Shown piece after piece: positions 25,597-33,119 of a stretch of 64,000 bases of DNA. Within the stretch, counting starts at the first letter, position 1; each line of letters begins with the position of its first letter. The notes beneath the pieces were generated by a model. That model worked only from the letters and a program-made list of their open reading frames with translations, did not search any database and had not been told where the DNA came from. Made by a program: the position numbers and the translations under genes. The stretch is taken from contig JAEEQG010000096.1 in NCBI GenBank assembly GCA_016285185.1, forward strand, positions 1 through 64,000. The letters run 5' to 3'. This stretch comes from Spirochaetota bacterium. Its GTDB lineage: Bacteria; Spirochaetota; Spirochaetia; Treponematales; Treponemataceae.

Positions 25597-25650
25597 CGAG
25601 ATTTATCCTTATGGATAAATCTCGTTGACCATTGGTTTTAACCAATGGTC
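25597..25650. repeat. Two adjacent perfect hairpin palindromes
   Basis: Palindrome A: CGAGATTTATCC (25597-25608) pairs exactly with 25613-25624 around TTAT. Palindrome B: GACCATTGGTT (25627-25637) pairs exactly with 25640-25650 around TT. Only two bases separate them, and neither has a T-run. They lie about 20 bases upstream of the rimP-nusA promoter. They could be protein sites, a bidirectional terminator without U-tract, or remnants of a mobile element end. Confidence 0.75.
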
Positions 25651-25668
25651 GGGATTAGCCGGGAGAGG

Positions 25669-25697
25669 TTGACACATATGGTTTTTTCTGATAATAT
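25669..25697 (+). promoter_or_regulatory. Promoter of the rimP-nusA-infB operon
   Basis: TTGACA (25669-25674), 17 bases, TAATAT (25692-25697). Transcription would start near 25704, before the leader terminator and about 75 bases upstream of rimP. Confidence 0.68.
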
Positions 25698-25720
25698 ATC
25701 GCTAATTATTGGTTGTCTTT

Positions 25721-25752
25721 AAAAAAGAGTCGTCCGAACGGCTCTTTTTTTT
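25721..25752 (+). terminator. Intrinsic terminator inside the rimP-nusA leader (attenuator candidate)
   Basis: AGAGTCGT (25726-25733) pairs with ACGGCTCT (25738-25745, one G-T pair) across the loop CCGA, flanked by six A before and eight T after. It stands between the operon promoter and the rimP ribosome site, so every transcript must read through it. A comparable leader terminator controlled by NusA is, as I recall, known in Bacillus subtilis. Confidence 0.85.
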
Positions 25753-25780
25753 ATAGTTTTTATATCCAAAAGGAGTTGAT

Positions 25781-26245
25781 TTGGAATATAAATCATTTGT
25801 CGAAATTCCGTACTATACTGACTGCGAGCCTGTCGTTACAGGTCTGGGCTATTCACTGGTTGAACTGCGGATTTTCAGAACAAACGGTACGGTTCAGGTG
25901 AAAATTGCAATTGCGCATAAAGATCCTGCTGTTACGGCAGGTATCGGTATTGATGACTGTGCAAAAGTTCACCGTCTTTTGCTGCCGAGACTGGAAGCTC
26001 TGCTCCAGTCACAGGATGTGTATATGGAAGTTACATCTCCTGGTTTGGAACGTCATATAAAAAATGCAGCCGAATTTGTGTTTTTTATCGGAAAGTACGT
26101 AAAAGTTTACGATGTTTCTGTTTCTGACTGGGTTTCAGGCAGGATAACATCTGCAGACGAAAAATCTTTAACCTTAAAAACTGAAGATACAGAACGTAGT
26201 ATTCTGTATGAACAAATATCAAAAGCTAAGTTAATCAATTCATAG
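25781..26245 (+). CDS. rimP: Ribosome maturation factor RimP
   Basis: A 154-residue protein with the RimP features LGYSLVELRIFRTNGTVQVK, IGIDDCAKVHRLLLPRLE and MEVTSPGLERHIKNAAEF, then the C-terminal SH3-like domain. It assists 30S assembly. The start is TTG at 25781, five bases after AGGAG (25771-25775); no better ATG exists. It is the first gene of the nusA-infB operon, behind the leader terminator. Confidence 0.92.
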   Translation: MEYKSFVEIPYYTDCEPVVTGLGYSLVELRIFRTNGTVQVKIAIAHKDPAVTAGIGIDDCAKVHRLLLPRLEALLQSQDVYMEVTSPGLERHIKNAAEFVFFIGKYVKVYDVSVSDWVSGRITSADEKSLTLKTEDTERSILYEQISKAKLINS

Positions 26246-26257
26246 GGAGGCAGTGTT

Positions 26258-27706
26258 ATGTCATCACAAATGGCAGAAGCTATCCAGCAACTGACACAGG
26301 ATAAAGGAATTTCAGAAGATCTGATTAAAAAAATGATTGAGAATGCTCTTGTGGCAGCATATAAGAAAAAGTTTGGAACAAGTGAGAATGCGGTTGTCAA
26401 ATTTGCGGACGACTTGTCAGATGTATCCATTTATTCACGAAAAGTAATTGTTGACGGTGTTTATGACCCTGTCGTAGAAATCGAACTTGAAGACGCCCTT
26501 AAACTTTCTGAGGATTGTGAAATTGGTGATGAAATTGATATTCTTGTAGATCCTAAGGAATTTGACCGTGTTTCTGTTCAAACCGGAAAACAAACGGCTC
26601 ACCAGGGCTTGCGGGATATTCAGAAAGACAGTCTTTACGTTGAGTTTAAGGACAAAGTCGGTGAGATTATTACCGGAACATACCAGCGTGAAAGAAACGG
26701 AAACATTTATGTCGACGTTGGAAGGGTAGAAGCTGTTCTTCCTAAAAAATTCCAGTCACCAAGAGAAGTTTACAGTAAAAATGACAGAATCAGAGCCCTT
26801 GTAAAAGAAATAAGAAAGACAAATACAGGATTGCAACTGGTTCTCACCAGAACAGATCCTGATTTTGTAAGAAAGATTCTTGAACTGGAAGTTCCCGAGA
26901 TTTATGACAAGACAATCGAAATTATTAAAATTGTCCGTGAACCGGGATACAGAACAAAGATTGCGGTTTCTTCTTCAAAAGAAGAGGTCGATCCTGTTGG
27001 AGCATGCGTTGGTCAAAAAGGTGTCCGTATTCAGAATGTTATTCATGAACTTGAGGGCGAAAAAATTGATGTTCTTAAGTACGATCCGGATCCGGCGGTA
27101 TTTATACGCAACGCACTTTCACCGGCAGAGGTTTCGGATGTAATAATTCTTGACAAGACAAAGAGACAGGCTTTGGCTGTAGTAAACGAAACACAGTTTT
27201 CGCTTGCAATCGGCAAGCAGGGCTTGAACGTTCGTCTTGCAAACAAGCTTGCAGACTGGAACATCGACGTCAAGACCGAAGACCAGTGCGAAGAAATCGA
27301 AGCACTTTCCGCCGAAGCGAGAAAGGCTGCTGATGAGTTGTTCAGTAACGAAGAAATTGAAATCAACAAGATTGAAGATTTGCCGAACGTTGATATAAAT
27401 GTTGCAGAAATCCTTAAGGCACACGGCATAGAAAAAATCGAAGATTATCTTGATGCTTATGATAAGGGCGAGATAGCAAAGATTGAAGGTCTTTCGCAGG
27501 AAAAAATCGAAGAACTTCAGTCTATTATTGAATCAGTCGTTGAAATTGTTGAGGAACAGCCTCAGGAAGAAGAATATGACCAGTCTTCCGAAGAAGAAGA
27601 GGAATCATATGTATGTCCTGAATGTGGAAGTCCTATTACAATAGACATGACAACCTGCCCGAACTGCGGTGTTGAGTTGAGTTTTGAATATGAGGATGAA
27701 GAATAG
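26258..27706 (+). CDS. nusA: Transcription factor NusA with C-terminal zinc ribbon
   Basis: A 482-residue NusA. Order of domains: N-terminal RNA-polymerase-binding region (1-125), S1 (about 130-200), and two KH domains (about 225-345; GACVGQKGVRIQNVIHEL and LAIGKQGLNVRLANKLADW). A helix-hairpin-helix type repeat follows (about 365-425; LPNVDINVAEILKAHGIEKI), then a very acidic linker. The last 30 residues form a CPECG...CPNCG four-cysteine zinc ribbon, which is not part of standard NusA. NusA promotes pausing, termination and antitermination. It lies 12 bases after rimP with GGGAGG before the ATG. Confidence 0.94.
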   Translation: MSSQMAEAIQQLTQDKGISEDLIKKMIENALVAAYKKKFGTSENAVVKFADDLSDVSIYSRKVIVDGVYDPVVEIELEDALKLSEDCEIGDEIDILVDPKEFDRVSVQTGKQTAHQGLRDIQKDSLYVEFKDKVGEIITGTYQRERNGNIYVDVGRVEAVLPKKFQSPREVYSKNDRIRALVKEIRKTNTGLQLVLTRTDPDFVRKILELEVPEIYDKTIEIIKIVREPGYRTKIAVSSSKEEVDPVGACVGQKGVRIQNVIHELEGEKIDVLKYDPDPAVFIRNALSPAEVSDVIILDKTKRQALAVVNETQFSLAIGKQGLNVRLANKLADWNIDVKTEDQCEEIEALSAEARKAADELFSNEEIEINKIEDLPNVDINVAEILKAHGIEKIEDYLDAYDKGEIAKIEGLSQEKIEELQSIIESVVEIVEEQPQEEEYDQSSEEEEESYVCPECGSPITIDMTTCPNCGVELSFEYEDEE

Positions 27707-27708
27707 GA

Positions 27709-30222
27709 ATGGCAGAAGAAGTAGAAAAAAAACCAAATTTTGTTCTTAATAAAAAGCAGCCTGCAGCCGCTGCGCCCGAGAAAACTGAGGCAAAACCGGC
27801 TGAAAATGCTGCCCCAAAAAAGAAGGTTGTCGTAGTAAAGAAAAAGCCTCCATTCCCGAACAAACAGAATACGACTGCTCCGTCCGGAAAACCTCATGTT
27901 GCAGAAAAGAGCGGAACACCTGAAAAGAAAAGACCTGTTTCATCAATCGAACTTAGCCCGCCAAGACCTAATATCAAGGTCGGTAACCTTGCGGACAAGC
28001 CTAAAAGACCTGCTGAAGGCCGAAGAGAGGGCGGTGTCGGTCCGAGAAGAGACGGCGGCAGTTTTACCGGTACTCAGGCCAGAGAGGGATATCATAACAG
28101 AAATTCACAGTCTTCCGGCGGAAACAACCGAGGTGGGTTTGGCGGTAAATCTGATGGTGACAGACCTCGTTCATTCGGTGGCAATTTCCAACAGGGGGCA
28201 AACCGTGGTGGTCTTCGTCCCAGACCTGCAGGACAGGGTGGCTTTGGTCAGCGTACCGGCGGTTTTGGCGGTGGAATGGCAGCGCCTCCTGTTGAAGAAA
28301 ATAAAAAAGCCAGCTCAAAGAAAACCTTTAAGGGTAAAAAACAGGTATATTCACGAAAGGATAAGGAAGATTTTGATACAGTAGACAAGCTTCTTAACCA
28401 AAAGAAAAAGCAGGTCGCAAAGACAAACGCTGTTCCTAAAGAAATAGAAATAATGGATACCATCTCTGTTTCGGAACTTGCTAAAAAGATGAATCTTAAG
28501 GCTTCCGAAATCATTTCCAAGTTGATGTCGATGGGAATGATGGTTTCTATAACTCAGACAATTGATGCTGATACGGCAACTCTTGTAGCTTCTGAATTTG
28601 ACTGCGAAGTAAAGATTATCAGTCTTTATGATGAAACGGTTATCAAGAGTGAGGAAGACCGCGAAGAAGATTTAAAGCCGCGTCCTCCTGTAGTTACTAT
28701 TATGGGTCATGTTGACCACGGAAAGACCAAAACTCTTGATGCAATCCGCAGTGCAAACGTAGCCGCTTCTGAATTTGGCGGAATTACACAGCATATCGGT
28801 GCGTATATGGTTGAGACTCCTAAAGGCCGGATTACTTTCCTTGATACTCCTGGACACGAGGCCTTTACAATGATGCGTGCCCGTGGTGCAAAGGTAACGG
28901 ATATTGTTGTTCTTGTTGTTGCAGCCGATGATGGTGTTATGCCGCAGACTATAGAAGCGATAAACCACGCTAAGGATGCAAATGTTCCTATAATCGTTGC
29001 GGTAAACAAGATAGACAAGCCTGAGGCAAATCCCGACAGAGTAAAAACACAGCTTTCAGAACTGGGACTTACACCGGAAGAATGGGGCGGTCAGACACAG
29101 TATGTGGCTATCAGTGCTTTAAAAAAAGAAGGTATAGATGATCTTCTTGATGCAATCCTGTTACAGGCTGAAATCCTTGAACTAAAGGCAAACTATACAT
29201 GTCGTGCCGAAGGTAAGGTTATTGAATCACGCATTGACCACGGACGTGGTGTTGTTTGTACTGTTATAGTCGAACGCGGAACATTGCGTGTTGGAGATCC
29301 TTTTGTCGGCGGAATATATTCCGGTCACGTAAAAGCAATCTTTAATGATAGAGGCGTTAAAATTCCTGAAGCAACGCCGAGTACCCCTGTAGAAATTATG
29401 GGCTTTGAGGGAATGCCTAATGCGGGTGATCCTTTCCAGGTAACCGAGTCAGAACGCGATGCGCGCGATATTTCTGCAAAACGTCAGGAACTTAAGCGCT
29501 TTGAAGATTCCAAAGCTGTTAAGAAAGTTAACCTTGACAACCTGTATGATACAATCGAACAGGGTGAGGTTATGGAACTCAAGGTTATCATCAAGGCCGA
29601 CGTTCAGGGTTCTGCGGAAGCGCTCAAGCAGTCGCTCGAAAAACTTTCTACAAAAGACATACGGCTTGTCGTTATTCACTCTTCTGCAGGTGCAATCAAC
29701 GAGAGCGATGTTGTACTCGCAGCCGCTGACTCAAATGCAATTATCATCGGATTTAACGTTCGTCCTACACCAAAGGCAAAGCTGCTTGCAGAGCAGGAAA
29801 AAGTAGATATCCGCAAATATAACATAATCTATAAGGCTGTTGAAGAAATAACCGCCGCTATGGAAGGTATGCTGGCTCCTGATGAAAAAGAAGAAGTTAT
29901 CGGTACTGTTGAAGTCCGCGATACATTCAAAGTTCCTAAAGTCGGAGTTATTGCAGGTTGTTATGTACTTACCGGAAACGTAAAACGTTCCTGCACTGCA
30001 AATGTTATCCGTGACGGTATTGTAATAGCTTCTTCGTTAAAGATAACTTCTCTCAAACGTTTTAAGGATGATGTAAAAGAAGTTGCATCAGGCTTTGAAT
30101 GCGGTATGGGACTTGAAAACTGGCAGGATATTCAGGTCGGTGATCAGTTCGAAATTATCGAAATGGTAAAGGTTGCAAGAAAGCTGAACGATTCCGCTCC
30201 AAAAACGGAAGAAAAGCAATAG
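27709..30222 (+). CDS. infB: Translation initiation factor IF-2
   Basis: An 837-residue IF-2. The N-terminal 200 residues are low-complexity: a Pro/Ala/Lys part and then a Gly/Arg/Phe-rich part (for example [19 protein letters not shown]). The IF2-N domain follows ([20 protein letters not shown]), then the GTPase domain with GHVDHGKT (G1), DTPGHEAF (G3) and NKID (G4), and domains II-IV ending at 837. It places initiator tRNA on the 30S subunit. It starts two bases after nusA stops. The RGG/FGG-type tail could bind RNA or be disordered. Confidence 0.96.
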   Translation: MAEEVEKKPNFVLNKKQPAAAAPEKTEAKPAENAAPKKKVVVVKKKPPFPNKQNTTAPSGKPHVAEKSGTPEKKRPVSSIELSPPRPNIKVGNLADKPKRPAEGRREGGVGPRRDGGSFTGTQAREGYHNRNSQSSGGNNRGGFGGKSDGDRPRSFGGNFQQGANRGGLRPRPAGQGGFGQRTGGFGGGMAAPPVEENKKASSKKTFKGKKQVYSRKDKEDFDTVDKLLNQKKKQVAKTNAVPKEIEIMDTISVSELAKKMNLKASEIISKLMSMGMMVSITQTIDADTATLVASEFDCEVKIISLYDETVIKSEEDREEDLKPRPPVVTIMGHVDHGKTKTLDAIRSANVAASEFGGITQHIGAYMVETPKGRITFLDTPGHEAFTMMRARGAKVTDIVVLVVAADDGVMPQTIEAINHAKDANVPIIVAVNKIDKPEANPDRVKTQLSELGLTPEEWGGQTQYVAISALKKEGIDDLLDAILLQAEILELKANYTCRAEGKVIESRIDHGRGVVCTVIVERGTLRVGDPFVGGIYSGHVKAIFNDRGVKIPEATPSTPVEIMGFEGMPNAGDPFQVTESERDARDISAKRQELKRFEDSKAVKKVNLDNLYDTIEQGEVMELKVIIKADVQGSAEALKQSLEKLSTKDIRLVVIHSSAGAINESDVVLAAADSNAIIIGFNVRPTPKAKLLAEQEKVDIRKYNIIYKAVEEITAAMEGMLAPDEKEEVIGTVEVRDTFKVPKVGVIAGCYVLTGNVKRSCTANVIRDGIVIASSLKITSLKRFKDDVKEVASGFECGMGLENWQDIQVGDQFEIIEMVKVARKLNDSAPKTEEKQ

Positions 30223-30246
30223 CTTGCAGGAATTGTGGGGTAATGA

Positions 30247-30642
30247 ATGTCTGAATACAGACTTGTCCGGCTTGGAGAACAGATTAGGAACGAAATTTCC
30301 GGTATGATTCTGAAGCAACAGATAAAGGATCCTCGTGTATCAACGTTTTTGAACGTAAACAGGGTTGAAGTTTCCCGTGATTTGAGCTACGCAAAGGTTT
30401 ATGTTTCAAGCTTTATGGACGACAAAAAGACTGAAAAAGGCGTTAAAGGACTCGAAAGTGCTGCCGGTTTTATTCAGTCGACACTGAGCCGCAAACTTAC
30501 TTTGCGGCAGTTCCCCAAGCTTCAGTTTGTTTGTGACTCAAGTATTAAAGAGGGTTTTGAAATGGTCCGCAAACTTGCTGAAATAACCGAAGCAGATGCG
30601 GCTGTCGCTGCAGCTTCTGAGAATAATGAAGGCCAAGAATAA
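30247..30642 (+). CDS. rbfA: Ribosome-binding factor A
   Basis: A 131-residue protein with the RbfA fold: RLGEQIRNEISGMILKQQIK, DPRVSTFLNVNRVEVSRDLS and YAKVYVSSFMDD. The C-terminal tail is short and Ala/Glu-rich. It helps 16S rRNA 5' end maturation and cold adaptation. It follows infB by 24 bases, and its end overlaps the start of truB. Confidence 0.93.
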   Translation: MSEYRLVRLGEQIRNEISGMILKQQIKDPRVSTFLNVNRVEVSRDLSYAKVYVSSFMDDKKTEKGVKGLESAAGFIQSTLSRKLTLRQFPKLQFVCDSSIKEGFEMVRKLAEITEADAAVAAASENNEGQE

Positions 30643-31672
30643 CGAAGCCGAATTCTGTTCGTACAATTCTCCGGTTGACGGCATTGTTTTGTATGCCAAG
30701 CAGCCGGGATTAACAAGTTTTTCTTCTCTTTGGGTTGTAAAACACGCATTGAATACAACAAAAATTGGTCATACCGGTACTCTTGACAGTTTTGCAGACG
30801 GTCTGCTGGTTGTTTGTGCCGGCAGACTGACACGGCTTGCCGGCGCTATAACGGCCTTTGACAAGGAATATGAGGCAATAATTGCATTCGGAAAAGAAAC
30901 CAATACTCTTGATCCTTCCGGCAGGGTGATAAAAACCGCGCCATTGCCTGTTTTTGATAACCTTAAAAGCTCGATTGAAAAGTTTACCGGTGATATTATG
31001 CAGGCCCCTCCGGCTTTCAGTGCATTACATATCAACGGCAGGAGGGCAAGCGATTTGGCTCGTGCGGGAAAGACGGCAACTATTCCGCCACGTCCCGTTA
31101 CAGTGTTCAAGACGGAACTAAAAGATGTGGTTTTTGAGAATGAGTCGTTAAAAACCGTAAAATATGTGCATGCGGTCTTTAACGTAAGCAAAGGTACATA
31201 CATACGCTGTCTCGCCCGCGATATTGCAGCCGGTTGTGGTTCTGCTGCACATCTTGTAGGTTTGCGACGCACAAAGGTCGGTGACTTTCACTTGCGCGAT
31301 GCTTCGGGATTTTCTCAGCTTGATGAATTTAATATAGAAAATGCGATGCAGGCATTAAAAACTGAAAAAGTAAACAAGTCGCAAAATGCAGAAAAAATGC
31401 TCCGTGAGGAGATAAGAAATAAAATCCAAAAAATGAGCAAAAGCCTTGCGGAAAAATGTGGATTTTGCCCTGTAATTATAAAACCTGAATATGAAAGATG
31501 TTTTTTTTCGGGGCAGCCCTTGAATATGAGATATTTTTATGAGCCGGTTTCCTCTGCTGAAACGGATAAAAAACTGGCGGTTTTTTCTCAAAATGAAGAT
31601 TTTTACGGAATGATTCATGTTGAAAACAACAGAATCTGTTATGATTATGTAATTAATACCGACAAGGAATAA
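30626..31672 (+). CDS. truB: tRNA pseudouridine-55 synthase
   Basis: A protein of about 348 residues. The catalytic aspartate is in IGHTGTLDSFADGLLVV, where the usual Pro after Asp is Ser. FSALHINGRRASDLARAG and GTYIRCLARDIAAGCG are further TruB landmarks. After about residue 245 a longer helical segment leads to a PUA-like C-terminal region (FFSGQPLNMRYF, KLAVFSQNEDFYGMI). It modifies U55 in the T loop of tRNAs. I use the ATG at 30626, which overlaps the end of rbfA by 17 bases. Confidence 0.93.
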   Translation: MKAKNNEAEFCSYNSPVDGIVLYAKQPGLTSFSSLWVVKHALNTTKIGHTGTLDSFADGLLVVCAGRLTRLAGAITAFDKEYEAIIAFGKETNTLDPSGRVIKTAPLPVFDNLKSSIEKFTGDIMQAPPAFSALHINGRRASDLARAGKTATIPPRPVTVFKTELKDVVFENESLKTVKYVHAVFNVSKGTYIRCLARDIAAGCGSAAHLVGLRRTKVGDFHLRDASGFSQLDEFNIENAMQALKTEKVNKSQNAEKMLREEIRNKIQKMSKSLAEKCGFCPVIIKPEYERCFFSGQPLNMRYFYEPVSSAETDKKLAVFSQNEDFYGMIHVENNRICYDYVINTDKE

Positions 31673-31675
31673 AAA

Positions 31676-32434
31676 ATGCAAGTTTTTTCATGGAATGACG
31701 GTTATTTTCCTCAGTTGTCCGGCAAAAAAACGGCCGTTACAATCGGTAGTTTTGACGGTATACACAGGGGGCACCGCATGCTTTTTGATACACTTACTCA
31801 AATCTGTGCCGAAAAGAACTATCACTCCGTTGTAATAACATTTACGAGGCCTTTGCCCGCAATAAAGCATGCGAACGATTATGCGGGCGATATTTCGTCC
31901 CTTTCGCAGCGGCTGAGTCTTTTTGAATCGCTGGGTATTAATACGGTTATTCTTGTTGATTTTAACGATGACTTTGCAGCTCTCCCGGGCATTGACTTTC
32001 TTTCAAATCTTGCGCAGCGCATAAACATGAAGTGTCTTGTTGAAGGCTTTGATTTTCACTGTGGTTACAAAGGTAAAACTCAGAGAACCGACATTGAGGC
32101 TTGGGCAAAAACTGTACAGATTGAAACGCATTTTCTTGCGCCTGTGTATTATGAGACCGAATCCGGAAAAACCGAGCGTATAAGCTCGTCGTTTATAAGA
32201 CAGATGATTCTTTGCGGTAATTTTACTGCTGCTGCCGAGCTTTTGGAACGCCCTTATGAGCTTGATATCTCCGAAATCCGCAAAGCCTCCGCCTCAGGTT
32301 CTCCTGTTACGCAGCTTATTCCTCCCGATGGAAGTTACCGTACCCTTTCAGAAAAGGACGAGCCAATCTCAATAACCGTAAAATCCCGTAATTTGCTGAA
32401 TCTGCCGGACTGTAACAGCCTGAAGTTTGTGTAA
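31676..32434 (+). CDS. ribF: FAD synthetase (RibF N-terminal domain) lacking the riboflavin kinase domain
   Basis: A 252-residue protein. The nucleotidyltransferase half is clear: VTIGSFDGIHRGHRMLF (HxGH-like site), VEGFDFHCGYKGKTQRTD and ISSSFIRQMILCGNFTAAAE. Normal RibF then has a flavokinase domain of about 120 residues opening with GRP...GFPTAN; here only about 60 residues follow LLERPYELDISEI and no such motif is present. It may adenylylate FMN only, with riboflavin kinase encoded elsewhere. It begins 3 bases after truB stops. Confidence 0.82.
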   Translation: MQVFSWNDGYFPQLSGKKTAVTIGSFDGIHRGHRMLFDTLTQICAEKNYHSVVITFTRPLPAIKHANDYAGDISSLSQRLSLFESLGINTVILVDFNDDFAALPGIDFLSNLAQRINMKCLVEGFDFHCGYKGKTQRTDIEAWAKTVQIETHFLAPVYYETESGKTERISSSFIRQMILCGNFTAAAELLERPYELDISEIRKASASGSPVTQLIPPDGSYRTLSEKDEPISITVKSRNLLNLPDCNSLKFV

Positions 32435-32472
32435 GCTTTAATCGTTGTTTTTGGACAATTCTTTTCTACCGG

Positions 32473-32499
32473 TTGATTAAAATCTTTATATCTTATAAT
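32473..32499 (+). promoter_or_regulatory. Probable rpsO promoter
   Basis: TTGATT (32473-32478) and a perfect TATAAT (32494-32499) are 15 bases apart, slightly short. The implied leader of about 130 bases before rpsO contains small stem-loops (for example TTCGG...CCGAA near 32590-32604), where S15 could bind its own message; that part is inference. Confidence 0.5.
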
Positions 32500-32634
32500 A
32501 TTAGGTGTCTGTCTTTACGGAATGTGTTGTGATTAATTTCTCAAAACCCGGAAGTTAACACGCAACTTTTTCCGCTTATGCAGATGATTTTCGGTTTTGT
32601 CCGAAGATTACACTATATTCAAGGGGTTCCGTTC

Positions 32635-32904
32635 ATGGCACTTGCAAAAGAAAAAACATCTGCACTGATCAGCACATTCGGTGCAAATGACAAAGACACA
32701 GGCAACGTAAAAGTTCAGATTGCGATTCTTACAGAACGCATCAAGCAGCTCACAGAGCACTGCAAAAATCTTAAAAAAGACAAAAGTGCAGCCCGCAGTT
32801 TGCTTAAACTCGTCGGACAGCGCAGAAAGCTGCTCAAATACATGCAGAGAACAAATCTTGAAGGTTATCGTGCATTGATTAAAGAACTTGGATTGCGCAA
32901 GTAA
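32635..32904 (+). CDS. rpsO: 30S ribosomal protein S15
   Basis: An 89-residue S15 from MALAKEKTSALISTFGANDK through VQIAILTERIKQLTEH to GYRALIKELGLRK. It binds 16S rRNA helices 20-22 early in 30S assembly. The ATG at 32635 has AAGGGG upstream; the open frame extends further 5' but that part is not S15. It is followed by a strong terminator, then pnp, the common rpsO-pnp order. Confidence 0.96.
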   Translation: MALAKEKTSALISTFGANDKDTGNVKVQIAILTERIKQLTEHCKNLKKDKSAARSLLKLVGQRRKLLKYMQRTNLEGYRALIKELGLRK

Positions 32905-32913
32905 ATAGGGAAA

Positions 32914-32952
32914 GGAAATTGTCTTGGTCGTAAAGACAGTTTCCTTTTTTTT
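32914..32952 (+). terminator. Rho-independent terminator after rpsO
   Basis: GGAAATTGTCTT (32914-32925) pairs with AAGACAGTTTCC (32933-32944) with a single G-T pair, followed by eight T. A strong terminator between rpsO and pnp. Confidence 0.88.
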
Positions 32953-32961
32953 AGTTAGGTG

Positions 32962-33063
32962 GAGTTGATGCATGAAAATGGTATCAACTCTGGCAGAATC
33001 ATTTGATTTGCTGCATTCTGTATGTACAGAATTTCTTAAAACCCGTTTACAAAAGCGGTTTTT
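32962..33063 (+). promoter_or_regulatory. Structured pnp leader with three hairpins
   Basis: Hairpin 1: GAGTTGAT (32962-32969) with ATCAACTC (32983-32990). Hairpin 2: ATTCTGTA with TACAGAAT (33015-33032), perfect, loop TG. Hairpin 3: AAAACC with GGTTTT near 33039-33063. PNPase controls its own mRNA through leader stem-loops in enterobacteria, so a similar role is reasonable here. Confidence 0.5.
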
Positions 33064-33088
33064 AATGAATTCTGTTACAGTGCAGTAA
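32972..33088 (+). CDS. Possible 38-residue leader peptide ahead of pnp
   Basis: ATG at 32972 has AGGTGGAG about seven bases upstream and opens 38 codons (MKMVSTLAESFDLLHSVCTE, then FLKTRLQKRFLMNSVTVQ) ending at TAA 33086-33088, 31 bases before pnp. The ribosome site lies partly inside hairpin 1 and the start codon lies in its loop, so translation and folding would compete. I know of no homologue; it may be chance. Confidence 0.3.
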   Translation: MKMVSTLAESFDLLHSVCTEFLKTRLQKRFLMNSVTVQ

Positions 33089-33119
33089 ATTGGAAACATC
33101 ATTATTAAAGGATTTACTC

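Noticed and set aside
25597-25650. Tandem palindromes as a standard rho-independent terminator
   Set aside because: Neither stem is followed by a T-run on either strand, so a normal intrinsic terminator is not supported; they are kept as an unexplained repeat.
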